Assembly (NCBI GenBank): GCA_903909435.1
Contig: CAIVVT010000049.1
Coordinates: forward strand, 1-48,000
Reading direction: 5' to 3'
DNA length: 48,000 nucleotides
DNA from: an uncultured Acidobacteriia bacterium
GTDB taxonomy: Bacteria; Acidobacteriota; Terriglobia; Bryobacterales; Bryobacteraceae
In this document: positions 25,754-34,074 of the stretch, piece after piece
Numbering within the stretch: the stretch's first letter is position 1
How the letters are laid out: every line of letters starts with the position of its first letter
Made by a program: the position numbers and the translations under genes
The notes under the pieces: model-generated
The model's database searches: none
Told to the model about the DNA's origin: nothing
The model's input: the letters and a program-made list of their open reading frames with translations, nothing else

Positions 25754-26608
25754 ATGTCGAAGATCGCCGTAGTTGGTGGCACCGGCACCGTCGGAAGCCA
25801 GACCGTCAGTGAATTGGTAAAGCGCGGCGCCGCCGTGCGCGTGATGACCCGTTCCACCAGCCGCATCGCCTCGCTGCCGGCGGGCGTTGAAGGCGTGGTC
25901 GGCAGCATGCTGGAACCGGCTTCCCTGCCGGCGGTTTTTGCGGGCGCCGACGCGCTGTTCCTGATTACGCCGCTCGATCGCGACGAGACCGCCCAGGGTA
26001 TCGACGCCGTGGACGCTGCGGTTGCGGCGGGCGTCCGGCGCATCGTCTACCTGAGCGTGCACCACGCGGACACTGCGCTCAGCATTCCGCACTTCGTATC
26101 GAAACTACCGGTTGAAGGCGTGATCCGCGCGAGCGGGGTGGAATACACGATCCTGCGTCCGAACAATTTCTACCAGAACGATTTCGCCGTGCTCGACGCC
26201 GTCCGCGCCGGTGTCTATCCGCAGCCATTGGGCAGCCTGGGCCTGCACCGCGTGGACGTGCGCGACATCGCCGAGGCGGCGGCCATCGCACTGACCGAGG
26301 CCGGCCACGCCGGAGAGACGTATTCTCTGGTGGGCCCGCACGCGTGGACAGGGGAGGGAACCGCCGAGTTGTTGACGCGGCACCTCGGCAAGCAGGTGGC
26401 CTACGTCGGGGATGACCTGCAAGCCTGGGCCGCTCAGGTGCGCGCCTTCCTGCCGGGTTGGATGGTGCGCGACCTGCAGATCATGTTCCAGCACTTCCTG
26501 AACGAAGGGCTGCTCGCGACGCAGGCCGAAATCGACAAGCTGACAGCCGTGCTGGGGCACGCCCCGCGCAGCTTCGAGAGCTTCATCCAAGAGGTTCTTC
26601 CGGTCTAA
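25754..26608 (+). CDS. NmrA-like NAD(P)-binding oxidoreductase
   Basis: This 284-residue atypical short-chain dehydrogenase has the nucleotide motif VVGGTGTVGSQTVSELVKRG (about 6-25) and MTRSTSRIASLPAGVEGVVG (cofactor ribose-binding loop). It then has YLSVHHADTA and YTILRPNNFYQNDF, which lead into a substrate cavity. It fits the NmrA/azoreductase-like group (QOR2-like), some of which reduce quinones or sense NADP redox state. GGAGG lies six bases before the ATG at 25754. It stands alone; its role is unknown. Confidence 0.88.
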   Translation: MSKIAVVGGTGTVGSQTVSELVKRGAAVRVMTRSTSRIASLPAGVEGVVGSMLEPASLPAVFAGADALFLITPLDRDETAQGIDAVDAAVAAGVRRIVYLSVHHADTALSIPHFVSKLPVEGVIRASGVEYTILRPNNFYQNDFAVLDAVRAGVYPQPLGSLGLHRVDVRDIAEAAAIALTEAGHAGETYSLVGPHAWTGEGTAELLTRHLGKQVAYVGDDLQAWAAQVRAFLPGWMVRDLQIMFQHFLNEGLLATQAEIDKLTAVLGHAPRSFESFIQEVLPV

Positions 26609-26849
26609 TCGCCGGGCGGAAAGCCCGCGGCGGAGGCTGGATCGAACGACAGGGGAGCGCGTTGGAGTTCACTGCTCCGGGGTGTCCTGGGACGAGCCGC
26701 CGCACGCCGCCTAAGTCAATTGCGGTGCTGAGCGCCACGCGGATGGTGGAGCGGAAGCGGCCGGAGAGCACGGCAATGCAGCCGCTAGTGACGCGCTTCC
26801 GGCCGCCAAACCTGGCGGCGATCACTTATCCGCCGGACCCTCGGACCAC

Positions 26850-28169
26850 TCAGTAGTTCTTGGCCCGTTCCACACGGGCGCGCTGGGCGCGTCCCATGGC
26901 TTTGACACCGGCCAGTGCCGGGTCCTGCCGGGCTAGCACGTCGAGCTGAGTAGCCACCTTTTCGACGGCTCGCGCCAGGTCGCGCACGTCCTCTTCCTCG
27001 CCGATCAGGCAGAACTGGAAGAACCACACGGATTCATCGTAGGCCGCGCGTTCGGAGACCGGGCAGTGGCACTTCGAATAGTCCATCACTTCGTCGCGGC
27101 CCAACGCCAGTTGCGCGCAGTTCGCGGGCGTCGCGTAGAACAGGTCGCTCTTGTAGACGGCCTCGTAGAAGCGGCCGTCGCAGGGGATGCCCTCTTTCTC
27201 GATCGCCGCGACAAACAGATCGCGGTGCGGAGCGGGTTTGCCGGGTTCGGGCCGGTACTGGAAGATGTAGCAATAATGCGTTGGCCGCGTGATGGCCGGC
27301 TGCGCGGGCAGCGCGCGCACGTTGGGGATCGCCGAGAGCAACTCAGACAACTGCGCGGCCCGTTCCGCCCGTTTGGCGCGCAGGTCCGGCAGCATCTCGA
27401 GTTGTCCCATGAGCAGGCCGATCTGCAGGTCCGTCATGCGGTAGTTCAAGCCGATCAGACGCTGGCCGAACTGGTCCGTGAGGCTCGCGCGCCCGCAGTT
27501 CACCACGGTCTGCAAAGCTTCGTAGTGCTTCAGTTCGTTCGTGATCACCATGCCGCCCTCGCCGGCGGTCATGGTCTTGCTTTCCTGAAAACTGAAGCAG
27601 CCGATGTCGCCCATCGAGCCCGCGCCCTGGCTCTGGTACGCGCCGCCGTGGGCGTGCGCGCAATCCTCGATCACGATCAGGCCACGCTCTTCGGCGAGCG
27701 CCAGCAAGCTGTCCATCTCCGTGAAGCGCATGGCCAGGTGCACCGGTACGACGGCCTTGGTACGCGGCGTAATCGCCTTCCGCACGCTTTCGACGTCCAG
27801 GCAATAAGTGTTCGGATCGACGTCGGCGAAGACCGGCACGGCGCCCATCGCCAGGGCGGCCGTCGCGGTTCCGTCCCAGGTGTAGGCGGGCACGATCACC
27901 TCGTCGCCAAAGCCGATGCCGGCGGCCTGCAGGGCAACCGTAATGGCCACCGTCCCGTTGGCGACTGGCAGGGCGTATTTCGCGCCTTGCAGTGCCGCGA
28001 AATCCTCGCAAAACCCCTTTGCGAGCGGGGTCGGCAGAGGGTACCCGCCCCAATGGCGGCTCTCCACGATCTTCACGATTCTGGCGATATCGGATTCACG
28101 GTATTGCGGCCAGGGTGTAAATGGCTTGCGGCGAACCGGATCGCCGCCCAGGATGGCGAGCTTGCTCAT
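26850..28169 (-). CDS. DegT/DnrJ/EryC1/StrS family aminotransferase
   Basis: This 439-residue PLP enzyme transfers an amino group to a keto-sugar or keto-cyclitol. It has MSKLAILGGDPVRRKPFTPW at the start, NGTVAITVALQAAGIGFGDE (about 71-90), DVDPNTYCLD, IEDCAHAHGG (PLP-binding Asp), and SFQESKTMTAGEGGMVIT with the Schiff-base lysine. YRMTDLQIGLLMGQLE follows. The frame is open to 28283, but the ATG at 28169 gives the usual start, with AGGAAG eight bases upstream. No sugar-nucleotide genes are adjacent, so the acceptor is unknown. Related enzymes act in aminosugar or aminocyclitol synthesis. Confidence 0.92.
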   Translation of the reverse strand: MSKLAILGGDPVRRKPFTPWPQYRESDIARIVKIVESRHWGGYPLPTPLAKGFCEDFAALQGAKYALPVANGTVAITVALQAAGIGFGDEVIVPAYTWDGTATAALAMGAVPVFADVDPNTYCLDVESVRKAITPRTKAVVPVHLAMRFTEMDSLLALAEERGLIVIEDCAHAHGGAYQSQGAGSMGDIGCFSFQESKTMTAGEGGMVITNELKHYEALQTVVNCGRASLTDQFGQRLIGLNYRMTDLQIGLLMGQLEMLPDLRAKRAERAAQLSELLSAIPNVRALPAQPAITRPTHYCYIFQYRPEPGKPAPHRDLFVAAIEKEGIPCDGRFYEAVYKSDLFYATPANCAQLALGRDEVMDYSKCHCPVSERAAYDESVWFFQFCLIGEEEDVRDLARAVEKVATQLDVLARQDPALAGVKAMGRAQRARVERAKNY

Positions 28170-28691
28170 GAGGACACTTCCTATCGTTCGAACGAGTCTC
28201 AGCTTTCCGTACCGGCAAACAGGCGAGAGCGTTCCCGCTCTCGGCACCAAACGAAATACTACCCCATCTCCGGCGAGGTCCAAGCGAGCACGTGATATAA
28301 AAACTGAAGTCCGGTTTCACTTTTTTGTTGATGGTACGCTAAATTGATCTGAGTGGCAATCGGCTATGGCGGAATTGGGACGGTGCCGGATCTCCCCAGA
28401 GCTCAGCAGCGAGCCGCTGAGCACAGCGGCTTGAACGAAAGCGAGCAGTCGAGTCGGCTAGCAGGCACCACTCCGACGCAGTCACGCCGGTTCGACGGAT
28501 GTTCACCGCTCCCTCGCGGTCGCGGCTCCGATTCGGACGGAGCCGCGACCGGGAGGGAGCGGTAGATGATCGCGGACTTGACCGCTCTGTGTCGTTCGCG
28601 GCTCTGTGCTGCAACTGTGCCGAAGCGGGATTTGGTGCATGCGTTGTTGTGGCGAACTCGCAGTGGAATCGCGACGGAAGGAGTGAACCGG
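28170..28691. other. Divergent intergenic region of 522 bases
   Basis: It lies between the aminotransferase (minus) and the GH2 gene (plus). It holds a perfect small hairpin at 28224-28243 (CGAGAGCG/CGCTCTCG) in the aminotransferase leader, an AT-rich patch at about 28295-28350, and the inverted repeat at 28506-28562. A reading frame joined to GH2 runs back to 28566, but its residues look non-coding. No other gene seen. Confidence 0.5.
28506..28562. repeat. Dispersed inverted repeat, GGAGCCGCGACC family, best copy
   Basis: Arms of 25 bases (28506-28530 and 28538-28562) pair with one mismatch around ATTCGGA. The shared core is CGGAGCCGCGACCG, ending in GGGAGCGG. It stands about 130 bases before the GH2 start. 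Confidence 0.9.
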
Positions 28692-31600
28692 ATGCGACGC
28701 ATCGTCCTCGTTTTGGCCCTGGCGGCGGTGGCCCCGGCGGCCCAGGTCTGGTCCGTACGCGTGGAGGAACCCACCGGGATCTACCGCAGAATCGCCGAGG
28801 TCATCGAGGTCCCTACGGCCAAACTGGGCGGCCACACCGCGGGGTTCAGCGTGACCGGTCCGGAAGGCAAGGAACTGCCCTGGCAGGTGAGTTCGGACGA
28901 ACTGCTGTTCCCCGTTTCGCTGATGCCCGGGGAACTCCCGGTGTACCGGGTGGCGTGCTGCGAGAGCGTGACGCCGCACTTCGTCAACCCGATGGTGCTG
29001 CGCCGGGTCGGCATGCGCCGCGTCGAGTTCGGCAACGCCCAGTTCCGGGCCGTCATCGACACGGGGACAGCCGCCTTCGTCGAGGTGTATGCGCTCCGCG
29101 CCGGACCTCAACGCATGCTCAACCTGGTGGAGACCACGCCCGAGGGCCCCGATGCTCTCAAGGGCGATGTTCACGAAACCATGCCTGCCGCGGCCACGTT
29201 CTCGCCCGCTCCGGTCCCGGGTGTCGAAGGTCCGAACGCGGGTTGGACCAGCCTGGGCGGGCAGGGCGCGTTCGACAAGGTCGAGTTGCTCGAAAGCGGC
29301 CCGCTGCGGGGGCGTCTGCGGCTCGCGCGCACCGGCGAAAGCTGGGATATTACCTGGACGGCCAGCAGCGCCTGGTTCCGCTGGAAAGCCACCCGCGGGT
29401 TCCGCTTCACGGCGATCTCGGCAGCGCCGTACCTGCCGTTCAACCGCTGCCTGGACGGATCGGAATACGCGGGCCCCAACGGCCCCGGAGAAGACGAGCC
29501 GTTGCCGCACGATGTCGGCCCGCGCAACTGGCCCAGGCTGCCGGGCGGCCACATGGTGTATTACCAGCGCGAAGAGAATTACGGAGCGCTGGGCCTGGTT
29601 GCGCTCGACGGCGATTTGCGCTGGCGTGGTGCGGGCACGCGACGGTTTATCGCCGAAAAGAGCACGGGCGAGACCGAGATTGCCGTAACGTTTCCGATGT
29701 GGGCCGGCACGGACACGGTGCTCGAAGCGCGCAAAGAGAACCGCCTGATGCGCCAGCCGGTGCTGGTGCAAGTGACGCCTGCTCCGGAAGGCCACGTGGA
29801 CGTTCAGACGCCGGCTGCTCGCGAGGCGGCAGTGGAGGCGCGCCATGCGGTGGCGACCCCCTTTCGGCGTGAGGAATTGAGCCTCGACGGGCCATGGGAA
29901 ATGGCCTTCGCCGAAAAGGGGGAGGGACCGCCGGCGTCCGGTTGGCGCACGGTGCAGGTGCCCGGAACCGCGCATACGCAGTGGCTCGATCCCGCGAAGA
30001 TTTACTCGCATGACGCCGAATGGATCAGCGCGAAAGAGTGGTGGTACAAGCGCAAGTTCGAACTGCCCGCGAGCTTCCGCGGCCAGCGTCTGCGACTGCA
30101 ATTCGACGCCACGGATTACTACGCCGACACGTTCGTAAACGGCGTCTCCGTGGGACGCCACGAGGGCTACATCGATCCCTACGAATATGACATCACGGCG
30201 CTGGCGCGCAGCGGTGAACCCAACGAAATCACGGTGCGCGTGTGGACGCCCGTCTCGTATTACTGGCGGCACCGCCCGTACACGATCAAGGGCGCATACG
30301 GCGCGGTCGATCAGAAGCCCGACGACATCACGGCGCTGGGAATCACGCGCGGCGTGCGCATTGTCGCGAGCCCCAGTGGCGTGATCCGCGACCTGGCAGT
30401 GGACACCACGCTCGAGGGCCCGCGGGCGAACGTCGCCGTGCAAGTGCAAGCGGAACTGCCAGTGGGCGAGGAGCGGCCCGGTTACGTGTGGGAACTCACG
30501 CTGTCACCGCGCAACTTCAGTTCGAGCGAGCGCTATCAGGTGCGCGCGCCCGCCACTGCGGACCCTTCTCGCCTGGTGATCGAGGTGGACAAGCCGCAGC
30601 TCTGGTGGACCTGGGACCACGGCAAGCCGAATCTTTACACGCTGGACGTGCGGCTGCTGGACGCGTCGGGGCGCGCCGTGGATGGCCGCTCGCTGGCCGT
30701 GGGCATTCGCGAAATCGAGAAGATCGGCTGGGATTTCTACCTGAATCGCAAGCGCGTGTTCATACGCGGGACGAACTACTACGACAGCATCTACATGTCG
30801 GAAATGGATCGCGCGAAGTACGAGCGCGACGTGCGCCTCATGCTCGCGATGAACGTCAACATGATCCGTCTGCACTGCCACTTCAGCAACCCCGAGTTCT
30901 ACGATTTGGCGGACGAGGCGGGCATCCTGATCTGGCAGGACTACCTGGAAGCCTGGTACCCGCACGACCGCGGTTTCGCTCAGCGTGCGGCGGAGCTTTA
31001 CGACAACCACATCCGCTACGTGCGCAACCATCCGTCGGTGGCGATCTGGATCAGCAGCGACGAGGAGGACTTCGAGAACTACCACGAGATCACGAAGCAC
31101 CTCGCGCCCAGGCTGTACCTGCTGGACCCGCAGCAGCGCCCTGTCCAGCGCTCCACCGGACGTTTCGGAGACTCGCACGTCTATCACGGCTGGTACGACG
31201 GCAGCATCTGGGAGTACACCGGGATGCAGGAGCGCTTCGTGTCCGAACTTGGCGCGACCTGTCTGCCGAACTACGAGACGCTGGTCAAGTTCATGGGCGA
31301 CCAGTGGCCGATCCGGGATCACGCGGACGAATGGGTCTGGCGCAAACTCCAAATCCCGGAAGCGATGCGGGCCTGGGGTGACCCCGGTAAAATGACCATG
31401 CAGGAGTACATTCCTCAAACGCAGGCTTACGTCGCGCGGCTGTTTCAGATCGCCCTGGAGCGCATGCGCGAGCGCAAACACGAGGGTGCTGGCGGCGTGC
31501 TGCACTTCTACGCCATCGACATCTGGCCGTCGGTCACCATGGCCGCCATCGACATCGACCGCAGGCCGACCAAGGTCTACGACACGGTGCGCCGCAGCTT

Positions 31601-31922
31601 CGCTCCGGTGGCGGCGCTGTTCCAATACGACCGCGACAAATGGAAGACGGGCGAGGCGTTCACGTGCGGTCTGTGGGCGGTGAACGACACGTGGGAGCCG
31701 TTGCCGGGCGCGAAGCTGCGGTGGAGCATCATTGCGCCGGGCGGGCAGGCCGTGCGCAGCGGCGAATTCCCCGCGCCGATGTCCGCGGACTCCTCGAACC
31801 GCGCCGGCGCGGCGGAGTGGACGGCGGGCGAACCCGGAGCTTACCAGCTGCACGCTTCGATTGTGGACTCGCTGGGCCAGCGCATCTCGGAGAACATCTA
31901 CGAGTTCAACGTGACGCAATAG
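28692..31922 (+). CDS. Exported GH2-family glycoside hydrolase with a large extra N-terminal region
   Basis: This 1076-residue protein has a signal peptide (MRRIVLVLALAAVAPAAQ). Residues ~20-390 are a beta-rich region not found in ordinary GH2 enzymes. At about 394 the standard jelly-roll begins (LSLDGPWEMAFAEKG, VQVPGTAHTQW), followed by an Ig-like domain and a barrel (FIRGTNYYDSIYMSEMD, RLHCHFSNPEFYDLADEAG). The nucleophile is Glu852 in FVSELGA. The acid/base Glu791 sits in HPSVAIWISSDEED, where almost all relatives have Asn-Glu rather than Asp-Glu. The layout is closest to the mannosidase/glucosaminidase branch; substrate unknown. AAGGAG precedes the ATG at 28692. Confidence 0.88.
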   Translation: MRRIVLVLALAAVAPAAQVWSVRVEEPTGIYRRIAEVIEVPTAKLGGHTAGFSVTGPEGKELPWQVSSDELLFPVSLMPGELPVYRVACCESVTPHFVNPMVLRRVGMRRVEFGNAQFRAVIDTGTAAFVEVYALRAGPQRMLNLVETTPEGPDALKGDVHETMPAAATFSPAPVPGVEGPNAGWTSLGGQGAFDKVELLESGPLRGRLRLARTGESWDITWTASSAWFRWKATRGFRFTAISAAPYLPFNRCLDGSEYAGPNGPGEDEPLPHDVGPRNWPRLPGGHMVYYQREENYGALGLVALDGDLRWRGAGTRRFIAEKSTGETEIAVTFPMWAGTDTVLEARKENRLMRQPVLVQVTPAPEGHVDVQTPAAREAAVEARHAVATPFRREELSLDGPWEMAFAEKGEGPPASGWRTVQVPGTAHTQWLDPAKIYSHDAEWISAKEWWYKRKFELPASFRGQRLRLQFDATDYYADTFVNGVSVGRHEGYIDPYEYDITALARSGEPNEITVRVWTPVSYYWRHRPYTIKGAYGAVDQKPDDITALGITRGVRIVASPSGVIRDLAVDTTLEGPRANVAVQVQAELPVGEERPGYVWELTLSPRNFSSSERYQVRAPATADPSRLVIEVDKPQLWWTWDHGKPNLYTLDVRLLDASGRAVDGRSLAVGIREIEKIGWDFYLNRKRVFIRGTNYYDSIYMSEMDRAKYERDVRLMLAMNVNMIRLHCHFSNPEFYDLADEAGILIWQDYLEAWYPHDRGFAQRAAELYDNHIRYVRNHPSVAIWISSDEEDFENYHEITKHLAPRLYLLDPQQRPVQRSTGRFGDSHVYHGWYDGSIWEYTGMQERFVSELGATCLPNYETLVKFMGDQWPIRDHADEWVWRKLQIPEAMRAWGDPGKMTMQEYIPQTQAYVARLFQIALERMRERKHEGAGGVLHFYAIDIWPSVTMAAIDIDRRPTKVYDTVRRSFAPVAALFQYDRDKWKTGEAFTCGLWAVNDTWEPLPGAKLRWSIIAPGGQAVRSGEFPAPMSADSSNRAGAAEWTAGEPGAYQLHASIVDSLGQRISENIYEFNVTQ

Positions 31923-32022
31923 GCGCACGCTTCGAAGACGGATTCCGGCTGGCAATAGGTCCACGCCCGCGCCGCGCGCTTGCGGGAACCGGTGCATGGT
32001 GATCTGCTATGAGAGACACTCT

Positions 32023-33012
32023 ATGCCAATTGACTGCTTGATTCGAACGCCTGCCCGCCTCTTCGGCGGCCTGCTCGCGATGTCCACGCTGCTCTGGCCC
32101 GCGTTCGCGCAGAAGCCTGCGGCAGCGGTCCGGCCGCTCCCGGTGATCTTCGACACCGACATCGGCAACGACGTGGACGACTGCCTGGCGCTGGCCATGC
32201 TGCACAGCTTCGCGAGCCGCGGCGACATCCGTCTGGTGGCCGTCACCATCACCAAGGACAACGTGTGGGCCCCGCGTCTTGCGTCGGCCATCAACCGCTT
32301 TTATGGTCGCCCGCAGATCCCGGTCGGCATGGTTGCAAACGGCCAGACCAAGGACGATGGCTACCTCAAGAAGACCATCGAAGCCGGTCACTACGCTTAT
32401 AGCGAACGCACGGAAGATGCCGTCGCGCTGCTGCGCCGCGTGTTGACGGCCGAGGCCGATGGCAGCGTGATGATCGTGCAGGTCGGCTTCAGCACGAATC
32501 TGGCGCATCTGCTCGAAGTGCCGGGCGGCCGCGAGCTGATTGCGAAGAAGGTCAGCCGGTTGGTGCTGATGGCGGGAGACTTCGCCCACGGCGGCGCCGA
32601 GTACAACGTGAAGACCGACGTGCCGGCCGCGCAGAAGCTGGCCAGCGAGTGGCCGACGCCCCTCTTCTGGAGCGGCTTTGAAGTAGGGAGGACGATCAAG
32701 TACCCAGCTGCGAGCATCGTCCGCGATTTCGGCGCAGCCGGGACGAACCCGGTGGCGGACGCTTATCGCCTCTACATGAAGATGCCTTACGACCGCGAGA
32801 CCTGGGACCTTACGGCCGCGCTCTACGCGGTGCGCCCAGACGAGGGCTATCTGACGGCCTCGCAAGCCGGAGTCGTGAGCGTGGATAAATCAGGCAACAC
32901 GACCTTTCAGCCGCACGCCGGGGGACTCCACCACGTGCTGTCGGTCAACGATGTTCAACGCGCGCGAATCCTGGAAGCGTTCCTTTGGCTCTGCACCGAG
33001 TCGCACCGATAG
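32023..33012 (+). CDS. Exported nucleoside hydrolase (IU-NH family)
   Basis: It cleaves the N-glycosidic bond of nucleosides. The 329-residue protein has a signal peptide (to about residue 27, WPAFAQ), the calcium-binding signature IFDTDIGNDVDDCLAL (Asp44 onward), and SGFEVGRTIKYPA in the C-terminal half. The DLTAALYAV segment supplies the last calcium-site aspartate. I chose the ATG at 32023 over 31996 because GAGAG precedes it and the signal peptide is better. It starts about 100 bases after the GH2 stop and may share its transcript. An exported version suggests scavenging of nucleosides, or of other N-ribosides, outside the cytoplasm. Confidence 0.9.
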   Translation: MPIDCLIRTPARLFGGLLAMSTLLWPAFAQKPAAAVRPLPVIFDTDIGNDVDDCLALAMLHSFASRGDIRLVAVTITKDNVWAPRLASAINRFYGRPQIPVGMVANGQTKDDGYLKKTIEAGHYAYSERTEDAVALLRRVLTAEADGSVMIVQVGFSTNLAHLLEVPGGRELIAKKVSRLVLMAGDFAHGGAEYNVKTDVPAAQKLASEWPTPLFWSGFEVGRTIKYPAASIVRDFGAAGTNPVADAYRLYMKMPYDRETWDLTAALYAVRPDEGYLTASQAGVVSVDKSGNTTFQPHAGGLHHVLSVNDVQRARILEAFLWLCTESHR

Positions 33013-33052
33013 CGAACCGGTGATAGCTCTAGCGGAGCCGCAACCAATTCAT

Positions 33053-33126
33053 CGGAGCCGCGACCGTCAGGGAGCGGTGGTAGCGAAGCGCTTGGCTATC
33101 ACCTCTCCCTGACAGTCGCGGCTCCG
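33053..33126. repeat. Dispersed inverted repeat, GGAGCCGCGACC family, extended copy
   Basis: Arms of 32 bases (33053-33084 and 33095-33126) pair with three mismatches around a 10-base loop. The arm is longer than in the other copies, adding GGTGGTAGC. A partial copy, CGGAGCCGCAACC, is at 33033-33045. The element lies between convergent genes. Confidence 0.88.
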
Positions 33127-33147
33127 TTCCTTGCGTCGATCTGCGGC

Positions 33148-33492
33148 TTAAAGCAAGAGGAAATAGACCGCCGCAGCGGCCGCTCCCATCATCCCGCCGC
33201 CCTCCACGGTCGCGAGCGGCATGCCAATTGGGTTCAGCCCTTTGTAGGCCCGCCCACCTTCCAATGTTGCGATGGGTGCCGAATTGGCCGAGGCGCCTGG
33301 ATAGACGTACTTCCCGCGAACGGTTGCCAGCGGCGTTCCGATCGTGAAGCCGCCTTTGTAAATGTGATCGCCTTCAATGTTCATCACCGGCCGGCCGAAC
33401 GAAAGCAGTCCCGGATAGACCATTCCACTGCTATCGATCGTCAGGACGGGAGGCGTGAACGACGAGGTTCCGCGGTAGATTCGAGCAATCAT
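33148..33492 (-). CDS. Protein of five 19-20-residue repeats
   Basis: The 114-residue protein consists of one 20-residue and four 19-residue units of the form [IVA]-Y-x-G-x6-P-[VLI]-x2-[IVL]-x-G, for example IYKGGFTIGTPLATVRGKY and AYKGLNPIGMPLATVEGGG. A hydrophobic tail follows (MMGAAAAAVYFLLL). Each unit should form a beta-hairpin, making a small solenoid or flower-like fold. The tail may insert in a membrane. AAGGAG lies 12 bases before the ATG at 33492. It is separated from the ATP synthase genes by a terminator, so they are neighbours rather than an operon. No function known. Confidence 0.75.
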   Translation of the reverse strand: MIARIYRGTSSFTPPVLTIDSSGMVYPGLLSFGRPVMNIEGDHIYKGGFTIGTPLATVRGKYVYPGASANSAPIATLEGGRAYKGLNPIGMPLATVEGGGMMGAAAAAVYFLLL

Positions 33493-33633
33493 GACGACAG
33501 AGTACTCCTTACGCTGAGCAAATGCTCGCCTGAAAGAGGACTGTTTACTTTGGGGGGGGAGGCGTTTGGCAGCGCCGGGGCAGGCCCTGGCGGAAGGTAG
33601 GAACGGACTGCGGAAGTTGGAACTGGCTTTGCG

Positions 33634-33670
33634 AAAACACGATGGCCCGGCGCTCGGCCGGGCCATCGTG
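33634..33670 (-). terminator. Rho-independent terminator of the atp operon
   Basis: CACGATGGCCCGG (33638-33650) and CCGGGCCATCGTG (33658-33670) form a perfect 13-base-pair stem. Read on the minus strand it is followed by TTTTC. It starts 20 bases after the atpE stop. Confidence 0.85.
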
Positions 33671-33690
33671 GGGACTGGAATCGGACGAAC

Positions 33691-33978
33691 TTACCCGACT
33701 TTGACGAACGTGAACAGCGCCAGAGACTCGATGAACGCCAGACCGAGCAGCAGCAGGATGCGGATGGCGCCGGCTGCGCCGGGGTTGCGGGCGATGCCCT
33801 CGGCAGAGGCCGCGATGGCCTTGCCCTGCGCCAGGCCGCACAGGCCGGACGCGATCGCCATGGCGAACGCCACAGGCAAAACGAAGCCGCCGCCGGTGCT
33901 GGCGCCGGGGGTCTGAGCGAACATCGGGATGGCGATCATGAACAGAATCGCCAGGATTGCGAGCGTGCGAATTCTCAT
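33691..33978 (-). CDS. atpE: ATP synthase F0 subunit c
   Basis: This is the membrane ring subunit of the F-type ATPase. The 95-residue protein begins with a signal-like helix (MRIRTLAILAILFMIAIPMF), then helix 1 (AFAMAIASGLCGLAQGKAIA), the ARNP loop, and helix 2 with the ion-carrying Glu in LAFIESLALF. Aligned to Ilyobacter tartaricus subunit c, the Na-coordinating Gln32 and Ser66 positions are also Gln and Ser here. Helix 2 ends after only 11 residues past the Glu, about half the usual. AAAGGAG precedes the ATG. Confidence 0.94.
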   Translation of the reverse strand: MRIRTLAILAILFMIAIPMFAQTPGASTGGGFVLPVAFAMAIASGLCGLAQGKAIAASAEGIARNPGAAGAIRILLLLGLAFIESLALFTFVKVG

Positions 33979-34074
33979 ACGTGGACTCCTTTGGAGGATT
34001 GGATGGCTGGCAGTGGGTGGTTCCGCACCGTGCGTTGGGACGCCGGGGGCTCACGCTGCTGGCCCGGACACTCT

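Noticed and set aside
28566..28691. N-terminal extension of the GH2 protein from an ATG at 28566
   Set aside because: The 42 extra residues look non-coding and would hide the signal peptide that begins at 28692; AAGGAG supports the downstream start.
7338..33126. CRISPR array
   Set aside because: The repeats in this window are inverted, few and far apart, with no regular spacers and no cas gene.
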